Assembly: GCA_026706665.1 (NCBI GenBank)
Contig: JAPOYI010000172.1
Coordinates: forward strand, 1 to 34,952
From: Gammaproteobacteria bacterium
GTDB taxonomy: Bacteria; Pseudomonadota; Gammaproteobacteria; Pseudomonadales; Azotimanducaceae
Direction of reading: 5' to 3'
DNA length: 34,952 nucleotides
In this document: positions 1-7,830 of the stretch, in pieces
Position numbering within the stretch: the first letter of the stretch is position 1
How the letters are laid out: the number at the start of each line of letters is the position of its first letter
Made by a program: the position numbers and the translations under genes
The notes under the pieces: generated by a model
Database searches by the model: none
The model's input: only the letters and a program-made list of their open reading frames with translations
What the model was told of the DNA's origin: nothing

Positions 1-164
1 GATTCCGACTCCGCCTACCTCTCCGTTCAGGCTCATTTCGGTATTGGATTAGACTATTGCGAAGTCTTCCGAAGCTACCGGAACCTTGGGAAGTGGCTGG
101 TCTTGTAACCGATCGCGCACGACGGTTTCGAATGTCATGTGCCGCAGTACGGACTGTGGATGTG

Positions 165-407
165 TCAGCTGGCGTTGCGCAATTCTTCGCGCACGACGCG
201 ACGCAACGTCGATTCAAGCCCGTCGTTGACGAGATACTCGCGCAACGCCTGGTTGATTGCGGTCTGGTAGCCGCACCCGGTGTCCCGCGCGCGGGCGCGA
301 AACGCGGCGACGACATCCGCGTCGAGCATGATGGTGATGCGCGTCTTGCCGGATGGCTTCACCGCGGGACCGCGAGCGGCGTCAGTAAAGTCGTATTCCT
401 TTCGCAT
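165..407 (-). CDS. brnA: BrnA-type antitoxin (ribbon-helix-helix)
   Basis: 80-residue protein of the BrnA family, the DNA-binding antitoxin that neutralises BrnT and represses the shared promoter. The N-terminus has the family opening (KEYDF, residues 3-7), and KTRITIMLDADVVAAFR (from about residue 21) is the ribbon strand and first helix of the BrnA/CopG-like fold; YQTAINQALREYL follows as the second helix. Its ATG lies inside the 3' end of brnT (26-base overlap), so the two are translationally coupled, toxin first, as is usual for brnTA. Length is normal for the family. Family assignment rests on recognised sequence pattern, not on a search. Confidence 0.9.
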   Translation of the reverse strand: MRKEYDFTDAARGPAVKPSGKTRITIMLDADVVAAFRARARDTGCGYQTAINQALREYLVNDGLESTLRRVVREELRNAS

Positions 408-663
408 AAGCGTCTGTTTCCTTTCGTGTAGCGGGGCGGGCGGAGATCAGCCTGACCTCGTCGCCATGATAGGCATAGACAACGGTGACGATGCGCTCAG
501 GAGCGTCGGCACCGACGGCAACGAACCGAGGTTCACCAAGTGCGTCGGGGTCTTCGCGGACCAGACCGAATGGATCGGTCAGGACTACTTCGGCATCCTC
601 GAATGCTATGCGGTGCCTGGCGCCGTTCGTTCGCGCCTTTTGCGGATCCCAACTCGTGTCCAC
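382..663 (-). CDS. brnT: BrnT-type ribonuclease toxin
   Basis: 93-residue protein of the BrnT family, a small RelE-like ribonuclease that inhibits translation until bound by BrnA. The opening TSWDPQKARTNGARH matches the family's FEWDPxKAxxNxxKH pattern; FEDAEVVLTDP and the C-terminal RLISARPATRKE (the conserved arginine-rich region, IRIISARxATxxE-like) follow in the expected order. The start is GTG at 661-663; no other start codon fits the family N-terminus. It is the first gene of a two-gene unit with brnA. A near-perfect 26-base palindrome lies only 4 bases upstream of the start codon, leaving almost no leader, so the mRNA may be leaderless or nearly so. Confidence 0.9.
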   Translation of the reverse strand: MDTSWDPQKARTNGARHRIAFEDAEVVLTDPFGLVREDPDALGEPRFVAVGADAPERIVTVVYAYHGDEVRLISARPATRKETDAYAKGIRLY

Positions 664-667
664 GGTC

Positions 668-693
668 GTAATATGTATGTTTATACGTATTAC
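668..693. promoter_or_regulatory. Palindromic operator/promoter of brnTA
   Basis: Two 11-base arms, GTAATATGTAT and ATACGTATTAC, are inverted repeats with one mismatch around a 4-base centre. The site abuts the brnT GTG codon. Read on the minus strand, a TTGACG element (692-697) precedes it and could be a -35 box, putting the AT-rich palindrome over the -10 region. This is where a BrnA dimer would be expected to bind for autoregulation. The palindrome is seen directly; its role is inferred from BrnA family behaviour. Confidence 0.6.
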
Positions 694-730
694 GTCAACG
701 GGACGCCGAGTATATCGGCCGGCCGTCGGT

Positions 731-1657
731 CTACTTGTTCAGGAAGTTGAGCGGCAGGCCCGGCTCCCCCCATGGCATGGAAACGAGTTGGCCGGTGGAG
801 GAAAGGGTGATGTACGCCGTTGCGAGGTCGGGTCCGCCGAAACAGATGTTGGTGGTCAGGGGGTCGGGCATCGGCACGAAACCCGGTTCGTCGCCCCGGG
901 GCGACAGAACGGTGATACCCCCCTCCCGCAATGTCGCGACGCAGATGTTGCCGGTTGCGTCGAGAGCCAGTGAGTCGAACAGGAAGTAGCCTGGACGGCC
1001 GGGAATGAGCTGGCCGCCGTCGGGTTTGTCGCCACGGCCGCCTGCCAGTTCACCCGGTCCGCTCAAGGCATACGCCCAAAGGCGCCCGGTGGGCGTCTCG
1101 GCCACGTACAGGGTGTCCTCTTCGGGCGACAGGCCGATGTCGTTCGGGCCTTCCAGGGGAAAGATCACCTCTTCGATTTGGCTCCCGTCGGGCCAAGCAT
1201 AGAAGACGCCCGTGCGGTCGCGTTCCCTCGGGCGGGTCTTGCCGAGATCGGAGAACCAGAAACCGCCCGTAGCGTCGAAGACGATGTCGTTCGGACCCCG
1301 GAGCGGAACATCGTCAGCGTGCGTGTAAAGCACCTCGACCTCGCCGCTATCGAGGTCGACGCGTTCGATGCGCCCCCCGCTATAGTCTGTCGCCTGGCCC
1401 TGGGCGCGCAGGCGCCCGCGGCTCTCTTCCCAGTTGAAACCGCCGTTGTTGCATACGTAGCACTTGCCGTCGGGACCGATGGCCGCGCCGTTCGGTCCGC
1501 CTCCGGTTTCTGCGACGACCGAGATCTCTCCGGACGGGGATACGCGCGACAGGGTTCCGCGTGCAATCTCGACCACGAGGATGGTGCCGTCCGGCATGGC
1601 GACGGGCCCTTCCGGAAAACGTAACCCGGAAGCGACGACGGTGGGTGCGGAATGCAT
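731..1657 (-). CDS. SMP-30/gluconolactonase/LRE family protein
   Basis: 308-residue six-bladed beta-propeller protein of the SMP-30/gluconolactonase/luciferin-regenerating family, which are metal-dependent lactonases and related hydrolases. Visible hallmarks are the N-terminal LRFPEGPVAMPDG blade with the metal-binding Glu, GGGPNGAAIGPDG, PLRGPNDIVFDATGGFWFSD around residues 118-137 (Asn and Asp ligands) and GPNDIGLSPEEDTLYVAET. No signal peptide is seen, so it is probably cytoplasmic. The start at 1657 is preceded by AGGAAA. It is transcribed away from the BON lipoprotein and alone. The actual substrate cannot be read from the sequence; sugar lactone hydrolysis is only the family default. 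Confidence 0.85.
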   Translation of the reverse strand: MHSAPTVVASGLRFPEGPVAMPDGTILVVEIARGTLSRVSPSGEISVVAETGGGPNGAAIGPDGKCYVCNNGGFNWEESRGRLRAQGQATDYSGGRIERVDLDSGEVEVLYTHADDVPLRGPNDIVFDATGGFWFSDLGKTRPRERDRTGVFYAWPDGSQIEEVIFPLEGPNDIGLSPEEDTLYVAETPTGRLWAYALSGPGELAGGRGDKPDGGQLIPGRPGYFLFDSLALDATGNICVATLREGGITVLSPRGDEPGFVPMPDPLTTNICFGGPDLATAYITLSSTGQLVSMPWGEPGLPLNFLNK

Positions 1658-1731
1658 GCGGTTTCCTGTTCCTGGCGTGAAGGTAGGGCGAATGTTAAGG
1701 TCGGCCCCATCCAGGCGCCACAGAAACCGAC

Positions 1732-2082
1732 ATGTACCGAGCCCTTTGCCTGCTTGGCCTTGCGGCGTTATTGAGCGCCGGCTGCAAGGCCTACGTCGAA
1801 GAAGACGCTGGCCGGACCGCCGGAGAGGTGATCGACGATGTCAGCATCAAGGCCCGAGTAAAGGCAGCCCTGATACGCGACGAGGAACTCAGCGGGTTTC
1901 GCATCAAGGTCGATGTGGACAAGGGGGTGGTGAGACTCCGCGGCAAGATCAAGCGGCCCGAATTGCGCCCGCGCGCGCTCGAACTGGTGCGCGGGGTACG
2001 GGGCGTGATCGATATCGTCGACAAGCTGGAACTCGTCGGGTCGGAGGCCGGGGAATCAAAAGGGGAGGATCCTTCCTCCTGA
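1732..2082 (+). CDS. BON-domain lipoprotein
   Basis: 116-residue putative lipoprotein. The N-terminus is a short signal peptide ending in LLSAGC, a lipobox with Cys17 or Cys18 as the lipidated residue. The rest is one BON domain (roughly residues 36-102): VIDDVSIKARVKAALIRDE, then FRIKVDVDKGVVRLRGKIK and VRGVRGVIDIVDKLEL. BON domains occur in OsmY- and DolP-like envelope proteins and are thought to bind phospholipid membranes. One BON domain rather than two distinguishes it from DolP/OsmY. The gene stands alone, divergent from the SMP-30 gene and convergent with the acyl-CoA ligase gene 25 bases away. An envelope-maintenance role is inferred from the family. Confidence 0.85.
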   Translation: MYRALCLLGLAALLSAGCKAYVEEDAGRTAGEVIDDVSIKARVKAALIRDEELSGFRIKVDVDKGVVRLRGKIKRPELRPRALELVRGVRGVIDIVDKLELVGSEAGESKGEDPSS

Positions 2083-2107
2083 CCCGGGGCCCGCGCGCGG
2101 CGGCGCC

Positions 2108-3946
2108 TCAGGCGCTCTGGTACATGCTGTTGATCAGGTCGCGGTATTTCTCGTTGACCACCTTGCGTTTCAGTTTCTGGGTTGGCGTCAACTCGTCGTC
2201 CTCCGGGTCGAGGAGCTGGTCGATCAGGCGAAACTGCTTGATGGTCTCGACCCGGGCGAATTTCGCGTTGACCTGCTCGATCTCGGCGCCAATCAGGTCT
2301 TCGACTTCGCGCGTGTGGCAGAGGCTCGTGTATGTCGTGAAGGGCACGTCGTTGTCCTGGGCGAACCGGGTGACGTTCTCGTCGTCGATCATGACGAGGC
2401 AGGTGAGGTAGGGCCGGCGGTCGCCGACGACGACGGCGTCGGTGATGTAGGGCGAGAACTTGAGCTGGTTCTCGATCTCGCTTGGCGTGATGTTCTTCCC
2501 GCCAGCGGTGATGATGATGTCCTTCATGCGATCGATGAGGTAGATGAAGCCATCGTCGTCGATCCGGCCCACATCGCCCGTGTGCAGCCAGCCCTGGACG
2601 AACGTGTCCGCCGTCTGTTCGGGCTTGTTCCAGTAGCCCTGGATGACGCCCGGACTCCGGATCAGGATTTCGTTGTCGGACGACAGCGTGACTTCGGTGC
2701 CGGCCGTCGGCTTGCCGACGCTGCCGATCCTGAAGTCGCCGGGCAGGTTGGCGGTCGCGATGCCGGTGCACTCGGTCTGCCCGTATACCTCGTACATGGG
2801 CTTGCCCAGCGCCCAGTACCAGTCGATGAGATCCGGCGCGATGGGCGCGGCGGCGGTGGACAGCCAGCGGCAGGAGTCGATGCCCAGCATCCGGCGCACG
2901 TTCTTCAGCAGGAGCCGGTCAAGGCAGAAAAAGGCCAGTGACAGCGGAACCGGGACCGATCCGTCCTCCTTGAGGTGGCGCGCGCGGCGCGCCCCGGCGG
3001 CTATCGCCAGATCGTAAGCGAAGCGCCCGATGGCGGTCGCTTCCTTCAGCATGATCCGCACCGCCGAGAATTGTTTCTCCCACACCCGGGGCACGGCGAA
3101 GTGAACGGTGGGCGACACTTCCTGCAGGTCCTGGACCAGGGTTTCCGGGCTTTCGACCAGGTTCACCACGGAGGCTGCGGTGATCCCCAGGAACGTGTAG
3201 AAAATGCGCCCCGCCACGTGCGCCAGGGGCAGGAATCCAAGCTGTTCGTCCGAATCGAAGACGGTGTAGGAGTCCGTCATCGTCGCCATCATGAACATCA
3301 CGTTGGCCTGGGAGATCATCGCCCCCTTGGGCGGCCCCGTGGTGCCCGAGGTATAGGTCAGGATCATCAGGTCGTCGGGCCCGGCCCGGTCGATCTCCCG
3401 GTCCCAGGCATCCGGGCGCGCCGCGCCGTATTCCCGGCCGAGGTCTTTCAGTTCCTCGAACGAGATGCACATCGGATCGTCCAGGTCGCGCAGGCCCTCC
3501 ATGTCGAAGATGACAATCTTCTCGAGCGTCGGGGTGCGTTCCCGGACGGCCAGCACCTTGTCGAGTTGTTCCTCGTCCTCGGCGAAATAGAAACGGGTGC
3601 CGCTGTCGTTGATCAGGTACTCCACCTGGGACGGCGAGTCGGTGGGGTAGACGCCGTTCGTGACGCCGCCCGCGCAGATGATTCCAAGGTCGGCGAACAG
3701 CCATTCCTTGACGGTCTCGCCGGCGATGGAACAGATGTCGCCGCGGCCGAGACCGAGCGCGAGCAGACCCAGTCCCGCGAGGCGCGCCTCTTCGCCGTAG
3801 TCCGCCCAGGTGTATTCGTTCCAGATACCGAGGTCTTTTTCGCGCAGGGCCACTTTGTGTGCGCCGAGTTCGGCGACCCGCTTGCGGAACAGCGCCGGAA
3901 TGGTGACGCATTCATCGATTACCGTGTGGTTCGCGTTCATCGCCAT
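2108..3946 (-). CDS. Long-chain acyl-CoA synthetase (AMP-binding)
   Basis: 612-residue ANL-superfamily enzyme that activates a fatty (or other) carboxylic acid through an acyl-adenylate to its CoA thioester. The P-loop YTSGTTGPPKGA is at residues 198-209, YEVYGQTECTG is the A5 motif, GWLHTGDVGRIDDDGFIY the adenylate-binding motif, and DRMKDIIITAGGKNITP the hinge and catalytic-lysine region. Length and motifs fit the long-chain FadD15-like group. Two starts are possible, ATG at 3946 or 3940; the second overlaps the livF stop as ATGA. It is the last gene of the livHMGF operon. In proteobacteria, ligases placed like this suggest that the transporter imports a carboxylic acid that is then CoA-activated; that is inference. 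Confidence 0.9.
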   Translation of the reverse strand: MAMNANHTVIDECVTIPALFRKRVAELGAHKVALREKDLGIWNEYTWADYGEEARLAGLGLLALGLGRGDICSIAGETVKEWLFADLGIICAGGVTNGVYPTDSPSQVEYLINDSGTRFYFAEDEEQLDKVLAVRERTPTLEKIVIFDMEGLRDLDDPMCISFEELKDLGREYGAARPDAWDREIDRAGPDDLMILTYTSGTTGPPKGAMISQANVMFMMATMTDSYTVFDSDEQLGFLPLAHVAGRIFYTFLGITAASVVNLVESPETLVQDLQEVSPTVHFAVPRVWEKQFSAVRIMLKEATAIGRFAYDLAIAAGARRARHLKEDGSVPVPLSLAFFCLDRLLLKNVRRMLGIDSCRWLSTAAAPIAPDLIDWYWALGKPMYEVYGQTECTGIATANLPGDFRIGSVGKPTAGTEVTLSSDNEILIRSPGVIQGYWNKPEQTADTFVQGWLHTGDVGRIDDDGFIYLIDRMKDIIITAGGKNITPSEIENQLKFSPYITDAVVVGDRRPYLTCLVMIDDENVTRFAQDNDVPFTTYTSLCHTREVEDLIGAEIEQVNAKFARVETIKQFRLIDQLLDPEDDELTPTQKLKRKVVNEKYRDLINSMYQSA

Positions 3947-4701
3947 GTCTTACGCTGTTTCCATCGTCGCCGCCCGCGCACGCCCCGGTCCTTCATGCCG
4001 AGATAGAACTCCTGGATATCCGTCGCGTTCTTCAGCCGTTCGCAGGTATCTTCCATGACGATACGGCCCGTTTCCATGACGTAGCCATAGTCCGAGATAT
4101 CGAGCGCCATGCGCGCATTCTGTTCCACCAGCAATATGGCCATCCGCTGCTCGCTGCGCAACCGCGCGACAATGCCCGCGATCTCCCGCGCCAGGGTGGG
4201 CGCGAGTCCGAGGGATGGTTCATCGAGGAGCATCAGTCTCGGACGCAGCATCAGCGCGCGGCCGATGGCGAGCATCTGCTGCTCGCCCCCGGAGAGGAAT
4301 CCGCCCGGCTGCTTGCGGCGGTCCGCAAGCGCCGGGAAGTAGCCGTAGACCATTTCCAGGTCGTCGGAGAAATCGGCGCGCTTGCGGGAAAAGGCGCCCA
4401 CCACCAGGTTCTCCTCCACCGTGAGGAACGGAAAGACCTCCCGCCCCTCGGGCACATGCCCGACGCCGAGCTGCGCGACACGATCGGGATCGAGCCCGGT
4501 AATGTCCCTGCCGTCGAAATCGACGGCGCCCTTGCGCGGATCCATCGCGCCGCAGACCGTTTTCAACACGGTGGTCTTGCCGGCGCCGTTGGCGCCCAGG
4601 ACGGTGACGATCCCGCCGTCGTCGACCTCGAGAGAAACGCCCCGGATCGCCATGATGGGTCCGTAGTAGGTCTCGACGTTCCTGACGGTCAACAGTGCCA
4701 T
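3937..4701 (-). CDS. livF: Branched-chain-type ABC transporter ATPase LivF
   Basis: 254-residue ATP-binding subunit of a HAAT (LivFGHMJ-type) importer. It has Walker A GANGAGKTT (residues 36-44), the Q-loop region, signature LSGGEQQM, Walker B LMLLDEPSLGLAP and the switch segment LLVEQNARMAL typical of LivF. The last 15 or so residues are unusually basic (RGRRRWKQRK) and extend beyond the usual end. Its ATG follows the livG TAG with no gap, and its stop overlaps the ligase start, so the genes are tightly coupled. The protein acts on the cytoplasmic face with LivG, LivH and LivM. Substrate is not determinable; members carry amino acids, amides, urea and some carboxylates. Confidence 0.92.
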   Translation of the reverse strand: MALLTVRNVETYYGPIMAIRGVSLEVDDGGIVTVLGANGAGKTTVLKTVCGAMDPRKGAVDFDGRDITGLDPDRVAQLGVGHVPEGREVFPFLTVEENLVVGAFSRKRADFSDDLEMVYGYFPALADRRKQPGGFLSGGEQQMLAIGRALMLRPRLMLLDEPSLGLAPTLAREIAGIVARLRSEQRMAILLVEQNARMALDISDYGYVMETGRIVMEDTCERLKNATDIQEFYLGMKDRGVRGRRRWKQRKTWR

Positions 4702-5475
4702 CTAGTCGCCCAGATATGCCCGCAGGACTTCCGGGTGGTCCTGCACTTCGGCTGGCGTTCCGGTGGTGATGGCGGTGCCGTCGGCCATCGCCATCACCCG
4801 GTTCGAAACCGCCGTGACCAGGTTCATGTCGTGCTCCACCATGGCGATGGTAACGCCGAGGTCCGCCGATATGTCCTCGATCCAGAAGGACAGGTCTTCC
4901 GTCTCTTCGGGGTTGAGCCCCGACGACGGTTCGTCCAGCAGGAGCAGCTCGGGTTCGGCGCAAAGGGCGCGGGCTATCTCCACGATCTTTCGCGTCCCGT
5001 AGGGGAGGGCGCCGACCATCTGGTCCCGGCTGCCCTGCAGGTCAAGCAGGTCGATGATTCTCTCCGCGTAGGATCTGAAGGCGATCTCTTGGCGCCGGAC
5101 CGTCGGCAGGAACAGGAATTCGGCGACGATGTTCGTGCGGCGGTGCACGTGGCGGCCGATGAGCAGATTGTCGAGTACCGTCGCGCGGTCGAACAGCTCG
5201 GTGTTCTGGAACGTTCGCGTGATGCCGAGTTCGGCGACGCGATGTCCGGGCATGCGGCTCATTTCTTCGCCGTTGAACACCATGGTGCCCTCGTCCGCGT
5301 CGTATATGCGGTTGATCAGGTTGAATACCGTGGTCTTTCCCGCGCCGTTGGGGCCGATGATGCTGAACACTTCGCCCCGGCGAATCTCGAAGGACACATC
5401 GCGCACCGCCCTGACGCCCCCGAAACTGAGCGAGAGGTTGCGAGCCTCGAAGAGCGCCGCCTGGTTCGAATCCAT
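4702..5475 (-). CDS. livG: Branched-chain-type ABC transporter ATPase LivG
   Basis: Second ATPase of the importer, 257 residues from the ATG at 5475, which falls 11 bases after the livM stop. A longer frame back to 5568 would overlap livM by 82 bases and adds residues not typical of LivG, so I reject it. Walker A GPNGAGKTT is at residues 41-49; the LivG-type signature is degenerate (PYGTRKIVEIARAL), followed by Walker B LLLLDEPSSGLNPEE and the switch MVEHDMNLV. FEARNLSLSFGGVRAV at the N-terminus is characteristic of LivG. It pairs with LivF to energise LivHM. Confidence 0.92.
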   Translation of the reverse strand: MDSNQAALFEARNLSLSFGGVRAVRDVSFEIRRGEVFSIIGPNGAGKTTVFNLINRIYDADEGTMVFNGEEMSRMPGHRVAELGITRTFQNTELFDRATVLDNLLIGRHVHRRTNIVAEFLFLPTVRRQEIAFRSYAERIIDLLDLQGSRDQMVGALPYGTRKIVEIARALCAEPELLLLDEPSSGLNPEETEDLSFWIEDISADLGVTIAMVEHDMNLVTAVSNRVMAMADGTAITTGTPAEVQDHPEVLRAYLGD

Positions 5476-5486
5476 GCCTGAAGGGG

Positions 5487-6563
5487 TCACTGCACGCGTT
5501 CCGTTCGAAGATAGGCTTTCTGGCGCTTGTGGGTCGCCTTGCGATACAGCGGAAACAGGCTCAGCCAAGAGCGGATCTTGAGCCAGCGACCGTAGAGCCC
5601 CAAGGGTTCGAAGACGAGGAACAGGGCCAGGATCAGGCCGAACACGCCCAGCTCGAGTCCGGGGATCTGACCGACGGCGGATGGCAGGACATCCCGCGCC
5701 AGGGCGATCACCTGGGGCAGGTAGCCGACGAAGATGGCGCCGAAGACGACCCCGTGCAGGGAGCCCAGTCCGCCTACCACGACGAGCAGCAGGAGTTGTA
5801 TCGACGTTTGCACGGTAAACGCGTCCGGCGCCAGGTAGCCGATCCTGTGGGCCAGCAGGACGCCGGCAAGGCCCGTGAACGCGGCGGATACCGCAAACGC
5901 CGTGGTCTTGGTGCGCGCCAGGTGCACGCCCATGCTCTCGGCCGATATCTCGGAGTCCCGCACGGCAACGAAGGCGCGTCCCGTCGGGCTGCGCAGCAGG
6001 TTCGCAGCCGCGAACAGGCCCGCCGCGAGTACACCTAAGGACACGTAGTACAGCACGTAGCTATCGGCCAGGCTGACGCCGAAAAAGTCGGGTTGGGGGA
6101 CAGACATGCCGCGCAGGCCGCCGGTGACCGGTTCCCAGTGTTCGATTCCGTACGCCACGATGCGTTCGAACGCCAGCGTTGCGATCGCGAGATATACGCC
6201 GGTCATCCGCAGCGCGGGTATGCCCACGAGGGCGCCGACAAGCGCGGTGAACGCCACGGCGACAGGCGCCGAGACAGCGAAGGGGACGCCGTAACCGAGG
6301 AGCACCGCGTGGCAGTAGGCGCCGAGAGCAAGGAACGCCGCGTGCCCGAGGCTCACCAGTCCGGTATAGCCCACCAGCAGCATGAGTCCGATACCGGCAA
6401 TGGCCCAGATGAAAACGAGCACCAGTTCGCCTACGTAGAACGTGCTCAGGAACAACGGTGCGACGACCACGCTTACCGCCAGAAGCGCGTACCAGAACCG
6501 CTGGCCGTTGTGGCGGAACAGGTTGACGTCCTGGCCGTAGTGGGTGGTAAGGACGAATCGCAT
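5487..6563 (-). CDS. livM: Branched-chain-type ABC transporter permease LivM
   Basis: 358-residue inner-membrane permease from the ATG at 6563 (MRFVLTTHYGQDVNLF). The open frame extends further upstream to 6980, but that part overlaps livH entirely. About eight to nine hydrophobic helices are visible, with LVGYTGLVSLGHAAFLALGAY, the LivM signature segment, near residues 65-85 and GLGSLHGVVFGAIFVGYLPQV in the C-terminal half, which contacts the ATPases. It starts 8 bases after the livH stop. It forms the membrane channel with LivH. Confidence 0.9.
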   Translation of the reverse strand: MRFVLTTHYGQDVNLFRHNGQRFWYALLAVSVVVAPLFLSTFYVGELVLVFIWAIAGIGLMLLVGYTGLVSLGHAAFLALGAYCHAVLLGYGVPFAVSAPVAVAFTALVGALVGIPALRMTGVYLAIATLAFERIVAYGIEHWEPVTGGLRGMSVPQPDFFGVSLADSYVLYYVSLGVLAAGLFAAANLLRSPTGRAFVAVRDSEISAESMGVHLARTKTTAFAVSAAFTGLAGVLLAHRIGYLAPDAFTVQTSIQLLLLVVVGGLGSLHGVVFGAIFVGYLPQVIALARDVLPSAVGQIPGLELGVFGLILALFLVFEPLGLYGRWLKIRSWLSLFPLYRKATHKRQKAYLRTERVQ

Positions 6564-6571
6564 GCCGGGTG

Positions 6572-7441
6572 CTAGACCTTCTTCTGTTGCATGGAAGCAA
6601 AGATGCCTTGGGGGCGAGCCATGAGCATCACCAGCAGGATCACGAATGCACTGACTTCTCCCAGTCCCGCTGGCAGGTAAAGGCCGGCGAACTGCTCCAC
6701 GACGCCGATCAGCAGACCGCCGACGATCGCGCCGGGCAGGCTCCCAAAACCGCCCACGATGGCCGCGGCGAACGCCTTGATGCCAAGGAATCCCATCATG
6801 GGATCGATCAGCATCACCGGAGCGACCAGCACGCCCGCGGCGGCCGAGATCGCGGCGGAGATGCCCCAGACCAGCGAGGTGACGCGCTTGACCGGGACGC
6901 CGCAATAGTAGGCGGCAAGTTGGTTCTGGGATGCCGCCTGCATCGCGACCCCGATGCGCGAGTATCGAAAGAACGCCCACAAGGCGATGCAGAGGAGGGC
7001 GGTGCCACCGATAACCACGAGGTTCTCGTAACCGAGCACGACGCCGCCAACCTCGAGCACGCTCCCGGCGAACGGGACATCCAGAGTGCGTGGGCCACTG
7101 CCCCAGATCGCGCCGGCAACGGCCCTGAGTATGAAGCCGAGACCGATGGTGAGCATCAGCACGGCGAACGGTGGTTCTCCGATCATCGGCCGAATCACGG
7201 TGCGCTCAAGGCCCATGCCGAATCCGACCATGACGACAAGCGTGATCAGGAATCCGACGAAGAAGGGCAGTCCCGCCAGGTTGACGAAGGTGATCGCCAC
7301 GAAAGCGCCGAGCATCATCATGTCGCCCTGGGCGAAGTTCAGCATCTCCGTGGCCTTGTAGATCATCACGAAGCCAAGGGCGATGAGTCCGTAGACACAC
7401 CCTTGGGAAAGGCCGCTCAGCAATAGCTGAAATACTTCCAT
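6572..7441 (-). CDS. livH: Branched-chain-type ABC transporter permease LivH
   Basis: 289-residue inner-membrane permease and the first gene of the operon. Family hallmarks are LSGLSQGCVYGLIALGFVMIY at the N-terminus, MLNFAQGDMMMLGAFVA near residues 33-49 and FGSLPGAIVGGLLIGVVE in the ATPase-contacting region. About eight membrane helices are visible. No periplasmic substrate-binding protein gene (livJ/livK type) lies next to it, although a 388-base AT-rich gap precedes it. The promoter for the five-gene operon is expected in that gap. Confidence 0.9.
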   Translation of the reverse strand: MEVFQLLLSGLSQGCVYGLIALGFVMIYKATEMLNFAQGDMMMLGAFVAITFVNLAGLPFFVGFLITLVVMVGFGMGLERTVIRPMIGEPPFAVLMLTIGLGFILRAVAGAIWGSGPRTLDVPFAGSVLEVGGVVLGYENLVVIGGTALLCIALWAFFRYSRIGVAMQAASQNQLAAYYCGVPVKRVTSLVWGISAAISAAAGVLVAPVMLIDPMMGFLGIKAFAAAIVGGFGSLPGAIVGGLLIGVVEQFAGLYLPAGLGEVSAFVILLVMLMARPQGIFASMQQKKV

Positions 7442-7830
7442 TTGGCTTACGCTATCCGTGCGGTCCGCGGGTCGGTCGTCACCGCGTTCAGCCCTGCTCC
7501 TTTGACTTCCAGAGCGGACAGTAGGTTACCGCCTGCCCGGTGATCCGGAAACCCGAATGTCCGATCGGAACTGGAGGAGATTGATGTCAATACAAAGGGT
7601 TTCAGAGGGTTAGTGAATCCCTGCACCAGAGTGGGGTATACGATCACCCGGCAGAGACTTCGCATATCCGAAGGGTACTTTTATTCACAAGCCACACGCT
7701 TCGGACATGCTTGAAATCACCTTCAAAAGTGAATCTATTAAATTAGAAAAATGTCCTATAGATCTGTTTTGTCTATATAAAATTACAAAATTCATCGTTC
7801 CGTAACGCTTCATCCCCACGCCGTCGATAA
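7442..7830. other. AT-rich intergenic region upstream of livH
   Basis: This 389-base stretch separates livH from the hemF 3' end, both on the minus strand. Its middle (about 7675-7800) is much richer in A and T than anything else in the first 11 kb. An open frame of 72 codons (7447-7665, minus) has no recognisable features and is probably chance. The stretch should carry the hemF terminator and the promoter of the liv operon, but I could not identify a convincing -35/-10 pair or a terminator hairpin. Confidence 0.5.

Noticed and set aside
57-431. Open frame opposite brnA
   Set aside because: It is the antisense of a clear BrnA gene, so the frame is a shadow of it.
6564-6980. Long LivM reading back to 6980
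   Set aside because: The additional segment overlaps livH completely and is not LivM-like; ATG 6563 fits the family.
7447-7665. 72-codon open frame before livH
   Set aside because: No recognisable motif, no ribosome-binding site, Ser/Arg-rich composition typical of chance frames.
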